Shown: piece after piece, positions 27,705-36,500 of the stretch
How the letters are laid out: each line of letters opens with the position of its first letter
Numbering within the stretch: the first letter of the stretch is position 1
Assembly (NCBI RefSeq): GCF_004514475.2
Contig: NZ_MYFO02000013.1
Span: 62,001 to 126,000 of the forward strand
DNA length: 64,000 bases
Direction: 5' to 3'
Source: Paenibacillus athensensis
GTDB lineage: Bacteria > Bacillota > Bacilli > Paenibacillales > NBRC-103111
Notes under the pieces: generated by a model
The model's database searches: none
What the model was told of the DNA's origin: nothing
Seen by the model: only the letters and a program-made list of their open reading frames with translations
Program-made: the position numbers and the translations under genes

Positions 27705-28562
27705 TTAACGCGCGGCTGCCGCTTCCAGCGGCCGCGCATCCGTGCCTGCGGCGGCAGGCGCAAGCGCCGCAGCGGCTTCGCCGACGAGCCCGTACGGCAG
27801 GCACAGCGGCATGCCTGTGCGCGGGTCGGGCACTACGTCGGCTTCAATCGCAAACACCTCGCGCAGCATGTCGCAGGTGACGACCTCGGCCGGGCAACCT
27901 TCGTACAGCACCCGGCCCTGCTTGATCGCGACAATATGGTCTGCATATTGCGCGGCATGGTTCAAATCGTGCACCACCATCACGATCGTCCGGTTTTCTT
28001 CGCGGTTCATGCGCAGCAGCAGCTTGAGTACCTCCAGCTGATGGGCCATATCGAGAAACGTCGTCGGCTCGTCAAGGAACAAAATATCCGTGCCCTGCGC
28101 CAGTGCCATCGCAATCCAGGCCCGCTGCCGCTGACCGCCCGACATCTGCTCGACGGCCCGGTCGGCCAGGTCGGCCAAGCCGGTTACGTCCAGCGCCCAA
28201 GCCACCATCTCGCGGTCCTCGCGACTCATCGAGCCAAAGCCGCGCTGATGCGGAAACCGCCCGTAAGAGACGAGCTCGTGCACGGTCAAGCCCTCCGGAG
28301 AGACCGGATTTTGCGGCAGAATCGCCAACTGCTTGGCCAGCTCCTTCGTGGGCATATGGTGGATCGAAGCGCCGTCCAAAAACACGCCGCCGCCAGACGG
28401 CCGGAGAATCCGCGCCATCGCTTTGAGCATCGTCGACTTGCCCGAGCCGTTCGCTCCAACCAGCGCCGTAATCTTTCCCGTCGGGATCTGCAGGTTGAGC
28501 TCCTCTACAATCGTCCGGCTGCCATACGCAATCTGCAGCCGCTCCGCCACCAATCCGGTCAT
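27705..28562 (-). CDS. Iron-siderophore ABC transporter ATP-binding protein (FecE/FepC type)
   Basis: This 285-aa ATPase should power ferric-siderophore uptake from the cytoplasmic side. It has Walker [10 protein letters not shown], the signature MSGGQRQR, Walker [13 protein letters not shown] and the switch His in VVHDLNHA. The order and the wording SYGRFPHQ are typical of the FepC/FhuC group. The start ATG 28562 has AAGGAG nine bases upstream; the open frame extends further but would read through the operators. Two Fur-like boxes lie just upstream. No permease or binding-protein gene is adjacent, so it must serve partners encoded elsewhere. The Ala-rich 30-residue C-terminal tail is unusual. 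Confidence 0.9.
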   Translation of the reverse strand: MTGLVAERLQIAYGSRTIVEELNLQIPTGKITALVGANGSGKSTMLKAMARILRPSGGGVFLDGASIHHMPTKELAKQLAILPQNPVSPEGLTVHELVSYGRFPHQRGFGSMSREDREMVAWALDVTGLADLADRAVEQMSGGQRQRAWIAMALAQGTDILFLDEPTTFLDMAHQLEVLKLLLRMNREENRTIVMVVHDLNHAAQYADHIVAIKQGRVLYEGCPAEVVTCDMLREVFAIEADVVPDPRTGMPLCLPYGLVGEAAAALAPAAAGTDARPLEAAAAR

Positions 28563-28602
28563 GCACACTCGCTCCTTCATCTTCGGGTTTATATATAGAG
28601 AT

Positions 28603-28617
28603 TGATAATCGTTCTCA
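28603..28617. promoter_or_regulatory. Fur-like box 1
   Basis: TGATAATCGTTCTCA resembles the 7-1-7 Fur consensus TGATAATnATTATCA (left arm complete, right arm 5 of 7). It lies 40 bases upstream of the ATPase start. Confidence 0.65.
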
Positions 28618-28627
28618 CTATTTACAA

Positions 28628-28642
28628 TGATAATCGTTCTCA
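28628..28642. promoter_or_regulatory. Fur-like box 2
   Basis: This is an exact second copy of the 15-base TGATAATCGTTCTCA, 25 bases after the first. The pair sits between the divergent ATPase and HxlR genes, so iron may control both. Confidence 0.65.
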
Positions 28643-28678
28643 CTTTCGCTGTCAAATGATTTGCAGCACAAAATGCGC

Positions 28679-28684
28679 TATAAT
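28679..28684 (+). promoter_or_regulatory. -10 element of the HxlR gene
   Basis: TATAAT lies about 30 bases before the HxlR start. I could not find a convincing -35 at the usual 17-base spacing. Confidence 0.35.
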
Positions 28685-28711
28685 AAAGCTACATAATTCG
28701 AGGTGATGATC

Positions 28712-29083
28712 ATGAATCAACAGCTATGTCCCCGATTTGAAAAAGCGATTGAAATTTTGAGCAAGCGCTGGACGGCGCTGATCGTCTTTCAATTGCTGGC
28801 CGGCCCTCAACGATTTGTGCACATTGAGAACGGACTGCCCAATCTCAGCGGCAAGGTGCTTTCCGAGCGGCTCAAGGAGCTGGAGCAGGAAGGCATCGTC
28901 AGACGCGAGGTGTTCCCGGAAAGTCCCGTCCGTATCGAATATTCGTTAACCGATAAAGGTCGTGCGCTTGCGCCGATTTTCGGCGAAATCGGCCGCTGGT
29001 CGAGCGACTGGGTGGAGCTGCCCGGCGAAGCGTCCGCTTGCTGCCCCGATATCGCCGCAGCCAAGCCGCAGCCCGAGTCATAA
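28712..29083 (+). CDS. HxlR-family transcriptional regulator
   Basis: This 123-aa winged-helix protein is of the HxlR/YodB type: CPRFEKAIEILSKRWTALIV followed by the wing LSGKVLSERLKELEQEGIV and YSLTDKGRAL. Cys near the N-terminus (QQLCPRF) matches the position of the redox-active Cys in YodB/HypR-like members; two more Cys (SACCPD) are near the C-terminus. The start ATG 28712 follows GAGGTG. It is divergent from the iron ABC ATPase and may respond to thiol-reactive or iron-linked stress. Target genes are not evident. Confidence 0.88.
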   Translation: MNQQLCPRFEKAIEILSKRWTALIVFQLLAGPQRFVHIENGLPNLSGKVLSERLKELEQEGIVRREVFPESPVRIEYSLTDKGRALAPIFGEIGRWSSDWVELPGEASACCPDIAAAKPQPES

Positions 29084-29213
29084 ACAGCCCTGCAACGGGT
29101 GATGCCGACTTCAAGCAGGCGGCGGCCTCCCTTTCCGCAGCTCGCGCGACTACCGGAGCACGTTGCCTGCCATAAGGAGGCTGTTTGCCCCCCCAACCTT
29201 CACCCCTATGCCA

Positions 29214-29262
29214 TAAAAATGACCCCACTCTCCACTTGACTGTGGATTTTGGGGTCATTTTT
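29214..29262. terminator. Bidirectional terminator of the sugar ABC operon
   Basis: AAAAATGACCCC pairs with GGGGTCATTTTT around an inner TCCAC/GTGGA helix. It lies between the convergent HxlR gene and the ABC permease genes. Confidence 0.85.
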
Positions 29263-29300
29263 GGATTTCGGACCGTTCCTTTGTCGTTTGCAGCCTTCGC

Positions 29301-30167
29301 CTAGCCCTTGACGGAGCCGGCGGTAATGCCGCGGGTAATCTGATCGGTGAACAAGAGGTAAATCAGAATCGACGGAATCGCGATGATTGACAATACCGCA
29401 AATTGCGCGCCGTAGTTCGAGGAGTATTGCCCCATGAAGTAGACGACGGCAAACGGCAGCGTGCGCAGCGAATCTTTGTCGATGTACGTGACCGCCATGA
29501 TGAATTCGTTCCAGCAAGCGAGGAACGCGATAACGGCAACGGCAGCGAGCGCCGGCCGCAGAATCGGTAGAACTACGCGGAAGATCAGGCCCGGTACGCT
29601 CAAGCCGTCGATGACGGCGGCTTCCTCCAGCGCCCGCGGGATCGTCTCCATAAAACCGGAGATCAGGAACATGCTGATCGGGATCTGGAACGCCGCATAC
29701 GGCAGAATCAGCGAGAAATAGCTGTTGAGAATGCCCGCTTCCTTGAACAAAATAAAGTTCGGCAGCAGCGTAGCGTAAATCGGAATGATCATGCCGACCA
29801 TGATCAGCGCGAACACCGGCTTCTTCAGCTTCCATTCCATGCGTGTAAACGCGTAGCCCATCGACACGGAGAACACGACGATGATCAGAATCGAGACTAG
29901 CGTGACGAGCAGGCTGTTAGCGAACAGCAGCGGGATGTGGGCGTTTTTGAACGCGTCCGTGTAGTTTTTCCACATCGGCGGATTCGGCCACTTGAGCAGG
30001 GACGAGCCGTAGAAATCACCGCTTTTCAGCAGGGAGAAATCCAGAAGCCAAATGAGCGGGAACAGCTCCAGCACGACCAGCACGACCATGAACACAACGA
30101 ACAAAATGCGAAGCAAGCCTTTATTGCCGCCGACGGTGACGATATGTTCTTGTACTTTGTTTTTCAT
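29301..30167 (-). CDS. CUT1 sugar ABC transporter permease, MalG/LplC type
   Basis: This protein of about 288 aa has six membrane helices and the EAA loop EEAAVIDGLSVPGLIFRVVLP, which contacts the ATPase. It is the second permease of a carbohydrate uptake-1 transporter. The start ATG 30167 has AGGTGA eight bases upstream and lies one base after the stop of the partner permease, indicating translational coupling. As usual for this subfamily no dedicated ATPase is in the operon; a shared MsmX-like ATPase elsewhere is the likely partner. Confidence 0.9.
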   Translation of the reverse strand: MKNKVQEHIVTVGGNKGLLRILFVVFMVVLVVLELFPLIWLLDFSLLKSGDFYGSSLLKWPNPPMWKNYTDAFKNAHIPLLFANSLLVTLVSILIIVVFSVSMGYAFTRMEWKLKKPVFALIMVGMIIPIYATLLPNFILFKEAGILNSYFSLILPYAAFQIPISMFLISGFMETIPRALEEAAVIDGLSVPGLIFRVVLPILRPALAAVAVIAFLACWNEFIMAVTYIDKDSLRTLPFAVVYFMGQYSSNYGAQFAVLSIIAIPSILIYLLFTDQITRGITAGSVKG

Positions 30168-30168
30168 A

Positions 30169-31053
30169 TTAAAATTCACCTACTTCCCGTTTCATCACGC
30201 GGTTAAGCCCGACGGTGACAACGAGGCAAATAACCACAAACAGGATGGCGATAGCGTTGCCGTATCCATAGAGACCTTCTCGAAACGCTTTGGAATACAA
30301 ATACGTGGACAGGAATTGCGTGCTGTTGGCCGGCCCGCCGCTCGTGAGCAAAAAGACGGTTTCCATTTGCTTGAAGGCCGAGACGACTGCCAGAACGATA
30401 TTGACCCGCAAAATCGGGCCGAGCAATGGCAATACGATTTTCAAATTAAGCTGGGTTTGCGTCGCTCCATCGAGCATCGCCGCTTCGTACAAGTCGCGCG
30501 GCACCCCTTTGACACCTGCGTAGTAAAGCAAAAACGCGTAACCAAAGCCTTGCCACATGCAGACGAAAATGATACAGGCAATCGCCAGCTCCGGCTTGCC
30601 TAGCCAATCCTGCTTCCAGCTGGAGAGGCCGATCTCTTCGAGCACATGGTTTAACAAACCGAACTGCGTGTTAAAAATGCTGACCCAAAGCTTGGTCGAT
30701 ACGAACGTGGAAATGATTGACGGGATAAAAATACATATCCTCAGCAGCTTCTCCCACCGGCCGCAGTATTGCACCAGCATGGCGATAAAAATCGCAAACG
30801 GATGCTGGAGGAACACCAGGGCGAGTCCGAGCCAGATGGAATTCATGAGCGCCTTCCAGAACACGCTGTCGTGGCGCATAATTTCCCAATAGTTATCGAA
30901 CCCGATCATTTGGTAGCCTGCGACGCCGTCCCAATTCGTCAAGCTGTAGTACAAGCTGACGACAAGCGGAACAAAGATCATTCCGGCAAACAGCACAAGG
31001 CCGGGGAAAACGAGCAGGAAAATGGTTTTTTTATCGCTAATGATTTTATGCAT
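30169..31053 (-). CDS. CUT1 sugar ABC transporter permease, MalF/UgpA type
   Basis: This 294-aa permease has six predicted membrane helices and the EAA loop YEAAMLDGATQTQLNLKIVLP. It forms the heterodimeric channel with the MalG-type protein whose start follows its stop by one base. It sits downstream of the binding-protein gene, separated by a stem-loop likely to lower permease expression relative to the binding protein. The substrate is unknown; the divergent YesM/YesN pair suggests an oligosaccharide. Confidence 0.9.
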   Translation of the reverse strand: MHKIISDKKTIFLLVFPGLVLFAGMIFVPLVVSLYYSLTNWDGVAGYQMIGFDNYWEIMRHDSVFWKALMNSIWLGLALVFLQHPFAIFIAMLVQYCGRWEKLLRICIFIPSIISTFVSTKLWVSIFNTQFGLLNHVLEEIGLSSWKQDWLGKPELAIACIIFVCMWQGFGYAFLLYYAGVKGVPRDLYEAAMLDGATQTQLNLKIVLPLLGPILRVNIVLAVVSAFKQMETVFLLTSGGPANSTQFLSTYLYSKAFREGLYGYGNAIAILFVVICLVVTVGLNRVMKREVGEF

Positions 31054-31074
31054 TCGGCCCTCATCCTATCCTAT

Positions 31075-31110
31075 AGATAAGGGGCCACGTGAAAGACCGC
31101 AGCCCCTATC
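31075..31110 (-). other. Intercistronic stem-loop after the binding-protein gene
   Basis: On the minus strand GATAGGGGC pairs with GCCCCTTATC (one bulged base). No T run follows, so this is probably an mRNA-stabilising or attenuating hairpin, as often seen behind binding-protein genes. Confidence 0.55.
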
Positions 31111-31122
31111 CGGTTATGGAAT

Positions 31123-32502
31123 TTACTTCGCTGTAGCTTTGCTGGATTTGTCAGCCGTGTCGTCAATCGAATTCGAGAAGTCTTGCGGATTGATTTTGTC
31201 GGATTCCAGCTTTTGAATCGTATCGTAGTAGGTTTTGAGTGTGTCTGGCGTGAATTTATCCTGGTTCACAGTACCGCTGTAGGATTTAGCTGTGTTGAAG
31301 ATCGTTGTCAGATCTTTTTGAACCGGCGTTTCTTTGCCTGTTTGGAATTGATCGTATTTTTGAGCCGGGAACGTCACGCCTGCTTGCCATACGGATTTCG
31401 CCCAGCCGTCCGGACGGAACATCCAAGTCAGGAAGTCGATCGCTTCTTTTTTGTGCTTGGAGTTGTTCGATACGGAGTAGCCGCCGCCGAACCAAGCTGT
31501 CAGATCGTCGGTTGTGCCTTTGCCGCCGTCAATCGTCGGGAACGAGAATGCGCCGATGTTGTTTTTCACTTCATCCGGGAAGTTGGCGTCTGTAGCGATA
31601 CCCATTTCCCACTCGCCCATCATGTACATCGCCGCTTTGCCTTGGCCGAACATGTTGCGCGCTGCGCCGTAATCGTTGTTCAGGAAGCCGTCGCCAAACG
31701 CGCCTGCTTTGATCCAGTTTTGCATTTCAGTCGCTGCGGTTACAACAGCCGGATCTTTGAAGGAGCCGGAACGATCCATCGCTTTGTGGGAAACGTCCCA
31801 CGTGCCGGAAGCGCGTTGTACGAGCGTATCGAACCAGATACCCGATGGCCAAGGATCTTGACCGTCCATTGCGATCGGTACGATTTTGTTCGCTTTCAGC
31901 TTGTCGATCGCTGCTTTCAGATCAGCTGTTGTTTTGGGAACCTGAATGCCGTTGTCAGCGAAAATTTTCTTGTTGTAGTAGAGCACGAAGAAGTCGGAGT
32001 TTCTTGGGAAGCCGTACAGCTTGCCGTTAGCGCTGAAGCCGTCAAGCGCCGCCGGGATGAAGCCTGCGTCCTTGAGCGAGTCGCGGTCGATTTCGGCCAG
32101 CGAGTTGTTCGAGAGCAGCGGTCCAAGGAAGCTGCTGTTGCCCCAGGAGCTGATGATGTCCGGCAGGTTGTTGGAAGCGTTATATACTTTAATTTTATCC
32201 TGATATTGCGGATCTGGCGAGAGGGTTTCGACTTTAATTTCAACATTTGGATGTTCTTTGGTGTATTGATCGATCAATTCCTGCTCGATTTTGCCTTGGC
32301 CGGCCGTGCGGTCGGAGTTGTTCGTAAAGAACGTCAGCGTTACTTTTTCTGCCGGCTTGTCTGTTGCGGCTGCTGTTGCTGCCGCCGTCGAAGTGGCGCT
32401 GCTGCCGGTATCTGTGCTGTTGCCGCCGCAAGCGGTCAATGCTGCTACCGTCGACAAAATTGTTAAACCGATCGCCGCTTTTTTCATATTGAGCGTTTTC
32501 AT
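31123..32502 (-). CDS. Extracellular sugar-binding lipoprotein (CUT1)
   Basis: This 459-aa protein has a lipoprotein signal ending LTAC (Cys25), so it is tethered to the outer face of the membrane. The mature part matches family-1 solute-binding proteins: KVTLTFFTNNSDRTAG at the start, then WGNSSFLGPLLSNNSLAEID and GKAAMYMMGEWEMG. It should deliver a sugar to the two downstream permeases. AAGGTGGG precedes ATG 32502. The gene is divergent from a YesM-type kinase, the classic arrangement in which the kinase controls the transporter. Confidence 0.93.
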   Translation of the reverse strand: MKTLNMKKAAIGLTILSTVAALTACGGNSTDTGSSATSTAAATAAATDKPAEKVTLTFFTNNSDRTAGQGKIEQELIDQYTKEHPNVEIKVETLSPDPQYQDKIKVYNASNNLPDIISSWGNSSFLGPLLSNNSLAEIDRDSLKDAGFIPAALDGFSANGKLYGFPRNSDFFVLYYNKKIFADNGIQVPKTTADLKAAIDKLKANKIVPIAMDGQDPWPSGIWFDTLVQRASGTWDVSHKAMDRSGSFKDPAVVTAATEMQNWIKAGAFGDGFLNNDYGAARNMFGQGKAAMYMMGEWEMGIATDANFPDEVKNNIGAFSFPTIDGGKGTTDDLTAWFGGGYSVSNNSKHKKEAIDFLTWMFRPDGWAKSVWQAGVTFPAQKYDQFQTGKETPVQKDLTTIFNTAKSYSGTVNQDKFTPDTLKTYYDTIQKLESDKINPQDFSNSIDDTADKSSKATAK

Positions 32503-32803
32503 GTTTACCCACCTTTTCGAGAATGTTTTTTTGTGTTTCTCTACACTTTTTATTATAGGAGGGGTAAACGGAAATTATTAGATAGCGTTTTTCAGTATCT
32601 TTTGTATGATTCCAAACGTTTTGTCGGATGCCCTTGTACAAAGCGGCCGATTTTCAACCCGGTGGCGGGTCCTTTTGTACACATTTCAGAAGTTTTTGTA
32701 TATTTCTTATATGTAAGCGTTTTCCTTGTTGCCTTTTTCGCATTTCTATTGAATAGTTGATTTATCCTATATACAAAACTTATGTACAAAGAAGGGCTGG
32801 AAC
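32503..32803. promoter_or_regulatory. Divergent promoter region of the transporter and kinase
   Basis: This is an AT-rich 301-base region between divergent starts. It carries a cre-like TGTAAGCGTTTTCC (32712-32725), 79 bases from the kinase start, and several TATA-like hexamers; exact promoters cannot be fixed by eye. Confidence 0.5.
32712..32725. promoter_or_regulatory. cre site in the transporter/kinase divergent region
   Basis: TGTAAGCGTTTTCC matches the CcpA cre consensus at all but the last base, which suggests carbon catabolite control of this sugar uptake module. Confidence 0.6.
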
Positions 32804-34594
32804 ATGAAGCCATTAGCCGCCTGGTATTACAATCTGCCGCTCTTGCGCAAGCTGCTGCTTTGGTTCGTCCCGCTGCTGATCGGCACGATCATGACGACGG
32901 GTTTTTTCGCTTATACGACCGCAGTCAATGAAATTATGACGAAAACCGGGCTGGAGCAGGAAGGCATCGCCACCCAAGCTGTCGATCATCTCGATTATAT
33001 AGCTCAGGATGCGCTGAATATTACGGACTACATCTTCCTGACGCCGGAAATTCAACAGCTGCTCAATTCCGATTCGCAGACGTATGTGTCGAGCCGCGAG
33101 GTCGTCGATTCGATCAACCGGCTGATGGTGACGCGCCCGTATTTTCAATTTCTGACGATGTATTCGGCGCATTTTCAAACGATGCAGTTTAATAACAAGG
33201 GGCTGTCGTCGGCGATTCCGTTTGAGGAATATAGTGAAAGGTTTCATTATGACGGCATTTTGGCCAATCCGAAAATCGCCAATTGGAGCATTGAGCTGCC
33301 CAATCGCAGCAACAGCATTTTTCACGGCGACAACATGAACAAGCTGCTGCTGACCAAGGTGCTCAAAAGCTACACCAATATGAAGCCCGAAGGCGTGCTG
33401 ATTCTCGGCATCGATGAACGCGATATTCGCGCATCGTATTCGCCGTTTCTCGGCCAGACGGAAATCGTCGTGTTCCAAGACGACGGCACGGTGCTGTCGG
33501 ACAGCGGCGGGCGTTGGATCGGGCATTCGATAACGGAGCTGCCGTACTGGGTCGCGGGCCACAAGCCCGGCGAAGCGGTCGAAAGCGCAGTAGACGCCGA
33601 CAAATGGCTGTATACCCATATCGAATCGACGGTGACGGGCTGGCATGTGCTGGTCGTGCAGCCGCGGGCCGCACTCGTGGAGCAGCTGAACCGGATCAAG
33701 TGGATTACCTCGCTGATTGTCATTCTGACGCTGCTGCTCAGCGTGATCGTCTCGTGGATTGTCGCCAGCGTCATTACCAAGCCGATGAAGCACATCGTCA
33801 TTTCGATGAAAAAATTCCAGAAGGGCGATTTCACCCAGCAGGTGCCGGTGAACAGCCGCGACGAGATTGGCCAGCTCGCCAGCGGTTACAATATTATGGT
33901 CAAGCGCATCCACGAGCTGATCGAGAACGTGTTTGAGTCGGAAATCCGCCAAAAGCAATCGGAGCTGAAGGTGCTGCAATCGCAAATCAATCCTCATTTT
34001 TTGTATAATACCTTAAATACGATCGCGTGGTCGGCGGAAAAAAACAAGGACCCGCTCGTCGCCGAAATGATCTATTCGCTCTCCGGGATGTTCAAGATCA
34101 GCTTGAGCGCCGGGCGCGACGTCATTCCGCTGGATCAGGAGCTGAAGCTGGCTGAACATTATTTATTTTTGCAAAAGATGCGTTTTCCGGACAAGCTGAC
34201 GTACGAAATTGAAGTGACGACCGATATCCGCGACTTCAGCGTGCCCAAGCTGCTTGTGCAGCCGTTGGTGGAAAATGCCGTCGTGCACGGGATCGAGCCG
34301 CTGAGCGGCGATGTCGGCCACATCCATGTGGCTGTCGTCGTACCCGAGGAAGGCGGCGTCCTGCATCTGGAGATCACCGACAACGGCGTCGGCATCGCCG
34401 AAGAGGCGCTGGAAAAGCTGCGCGAAAAGCTGCGCTCCGGCGAACCGGCCAGCTCCACCGAGCAAAGCTACGCCCTGCTCAATATCCGCAACCGGCTGCG
34501 CCTGTATTACGGCGAGGAGGCCGCAATGGAGATCGACAGCGTGGGCGGCTCCGGCACCCGCATTCGCTTGATTCTGCCCAATACGTGGAGGTAA
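32804..34594 (+). CDS. YesM-family sensor histidine kinase
   Basis: This 596-aa membrane kinase has two membrane helices (about 17-39 and 299-323) enclosing an extracellular dCache-like sensor of about 260 residues. A HAMP domain (about 322-375), the YesM/LytS-type phospho-acceptor box QSQINPHFLYN (H398) and an HATPase (VENAVVHGIEP, DNGVGI, LLNIRNRL) follow. It should phosphorylate the response regulator whose start lies six bases after its stop. The sugar transporter on the other side of the divergent promoter is the likely target. The ligand, probably a sugar alone or on the binding protein, is not known. Confidence 0.92.
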   Translation: MKPLAAWYYNLPLLRKLLLWFVPLLIGTIMTTGFFAYTTAVNEIMTKTGLEQEGIATQAVDHLDYIAQDALNITDYIFLTPEIQQLLNSDSQTYVSSREVVDSINRLMVTRPYFQFLTMYSAHFQTMQFNNKGLSSAIPFEEYSERFHYDGILANPKIANWSIELPNRSNSIFHGDNMNKLLLTKVLKSYTNMKPEGVLILGIDERDIRASYSPFLGQTEIVVFQDDGTVLSDSGGRWIGHSITELPYWVAGHKPGEAVESAVDADKWLYTHIESTVTGWHVLVVQPRAALVEQLNRIKWITSLIVILTLLLSVIVSWIVASVITKPMKHIVISMKKFQKGDFTQQVPVNSRDEIGQLASGYNIMVKRIHELIENVFESEIRQKQSELKVLQSQINPHFLYNTLNTIAWSAEKNKDPLVAEMIYSLSGMFKISLSAGRDVIPLDQELKLAEHYLFLQKMRFPDKLTYEIEVTTDIRDFSVPKLLVQPLVENAVVHGIEPLSGDVGHIHVAVVVPEEGGVLHLEITDNGVGIAEEALEKLREKLRSGEPASSTEQSYALLNIRNRLRLYYGEEAAMEIDSVGGSGTRIRLILPNTWR

Positions 34595-34600
34595 CCGACC

Positions 34601-36238
34601 ATGCTCAATTTACTCATCGTAGAAGATGAACGCACCGTGCGCGAGGGCTTGCTGACCATGATCGACTGGTCCGCTCTCGGCATTCATATTTACGGCCAAG
34701 CCGAAAACGGGCTGGAAGCGCTGCGCCTGCTTGAATCGGGCGACGTTGACCTCCTGCTCACCGACATCCGCATGCCGATTATCGACGGGCTGCAGCTGAT
34801 CGCCGAGGTGCAAAGCCGCAAGCTCGACATTGCCTGCGTGCTGCTGTCCGGCTTCAGCGATTTCGAATATGCGCAAAAGGCGCTGCGCCTCGGCGTCGTC
34901 GATTATTTGATCAAGCCGTGCTCGCCGCGCGACATCCGCACCACGTTCCAGTCGGTCGTCCAGCGGGTGCAAGACAAAATGCGCGTCGCCGCCGACTTGA
35001 CCGGCCTGCAATTCGAGCTGCGGATGAACCGCAAGCTGGCGACCTCGCAGTTGCTGCTGCAATGGATGCAAGCGCCCAAGCTGCAAAATGAAGACCGCAA
35101 GGCGCTGATGAATCAGGCGCAAATGTCGATTGCCGCGCAGCACGTGCTCGTGATCGCGATCCATCCCGACGGCAAATCGCTGCGCGAGCTGAAGCTGCCG
35201 CCGCGCGATATGGAGCTGATCAAGTATGCCATCGGCAACATCGCTCAAGAGACGTTAGAGCACGCGCTGCTGCAGCCGATTGAAGTCGCGATCAAGGAGC
35301 AGGAGGTGCTGGCGGTGTGCAACGGCACCTACGAGCTGACGCTGGACAAGCTCAACAAGGGGCTGGAGCGGCTGCAAAACAATCTGAACCAGTATTTGAA
35401 GGTGTCGGCGACGATCGGCGTCAGCGACTCCAAAGAAAGCATCGATCTGCTGAGCGAGGCGTACCGTGAGGCGCATGAAGCGGTACAGATGCGGTTCTAC
35501 AAGGGCGCGGGCAACTGCTTTTTTTACCGCAACGTGCCTTCGCCCGCAGCGCCGGCAGCGGAGCCGGGCAGCGACACCGATCTGGTCAAGCTGGAGCAAT
35601 CGATTGTCGATCAGCTGCGCGCCGGGCTGTACGCCGAAGCGCTGAACGATACCGAGCTGTGGCTGACGGGGTTCCACGATCCGAACCTGTATGACCGCTC
35701 GACGATCAATATGCACACCTATTCCCTGGTCGTGCGGTTGCTGCATCTGGCCGAAGAGCTGGGCGTCGCCGAACGCTTGTCTACGGAAACGTTCAAAAGC
35801 CTGCCCGCACAAATCGACGTGCTGGAAACGTATGAGGAATTGGCCGGCCTGGTGTCCAAAGCGATCCAGCAACTGGTCGAAGCGCTCAACTCCAACAAGA
35901 CGCCGCGGCGCAAAATCCAGCAGGCGCTCGACTACATCGCCCGGCACTACAACTCGCCCGGCATTTCGCTGGCCGGAGTGGCCAAGGAGCTGTTTGTGTC
36001 CAGCACGTATTTGTCCACCCTGTTCAAGCAGGAGCTGGGCATCAACTTTCTCGACTACGTCCACCAGTACCGGATCGAAAAAGCGAAAGCGATGCTGCAG
36101 TCCGGCGACCATAAAATTCAATCCATCGCCAAAGAGGTCGGCTACTTCGACGAAGCGCATTTTACGAAGACGTTCAAAAAATGGGCCGGCATCCTGCCCT
36201 CGCAATACAAGAAAAACATTATGGATATGAAAAAATAA
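34601..36238 (+). CDS. YesN-family response regulator, AraC output
   Basis: This 545-aa regulator has a complete receiver: acidic D9-E10 region, phospho-acceptor D55 (LLLTDIRMP) and Lys in LIKPCSP. A middle region (about 130-430) precedes an AraC-type HTH pair (about 440-540, with ISLAGVAKELFVSSTYLSTLF and IAKEVGYFDEAHFTKTFKK). It follows the YesM-type kinase with six bases between them, so they are one operon. It likely activates the divergent sugar ABC operon. A perfect terminator follows. Confidence 0.92.
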   Translation: MLNLLIVEDERTVREGLLTMIDWSALGIHIYGQAENGLEALRLLESGDVDLLLTDIRMPIIDGLQLIAEVQSRKLDIACVLLSGFSDFEYAQKALRLGVVDYLIKPCSPRDIRTTFQSVVQRVQDKMRVAADLTGLQFELRMNRKLATSQLLLQWMQAPKLQNEDRKALMNQAQMSIAAQHVLVIAIHPDGKSLRELKLPPRDMELIKYAIGNIAQETLEHALLQPIEVAIKEQEVLAVCNGTYELTLDKLNKGLERLQNNLNQYLKVSATIGVSDSKESIDLLSEAYREAHEAVQMRFYKGAGNCFFYRNVPSPAAPAAEPGSDTDLVKLEQSIVDQLRAGLYAEALNDTELWLTGFHDPNLYDRSTINMHTYSLVVRLLHLAEELGVAERLSTETFKSLPAQIDVLETYEELAGLVSKAIQQLVEALNSNKTPRRKIQQALDYIARHYNSPGISLAGVAKELFVSSTYLSTLFKQELGINFLDYVHQYRIEKAKAMLQSGDHKIQSIAKEVGYFDEAHFTKTFKKWAGILPSQYKKNIMDMKK

Positions 36239-36274
36239 AGCGGCGGCGGGGGTGCAAGCCCGGACCTGCGCGCA

Positions 36275-36322
36275 AACAAAAGCCTGAGCGGGCTTCGTTA
36301 TTCCCGCTCAGGCTTTGTTGTT
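36275..36322 (+). terminator. Terminator of the YesM/YesN operon
   Basis: AAAGCCTGAGCGGG pairs perfectly with CCCGCTCAGGCTTT around a ten-base loop, followed by a T-rich TTGTTGTT tail. Confidence 0.85.
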
Positions 36323-36355
36323 GGATGGCGCTGGTTGCAGCGGCGGCAGCCCTAG

Positions 36356-36457
36356 ATTCGCGATCGGCGATATCTGTTCGCTACACCCGCTTCGCGATTC
36401 GCAGGCATCCGCTTGCCACGCCGCTGCGCGATTCGCGCGCATCCGTTCGCCACGCAG
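36356..36457. repeat. Three tandem 34-base degenerate repeats
   Basis: Three consecutive 34-base units (36356-36389, 36390-36423, 36424-36457) share the pattern TTCGCGATTCGC...CATCCG.TTGCCACGC, with a partial fourth after them. They lie between the YesN terminator and the GH30 stop. Copies two and three are the most alike. Confidence 0.6.
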
Positions 36458-36500
36458 CTTCGCGGCAGCGGCGAGCCTGATTGCCGCTCCTCTCACCTTC

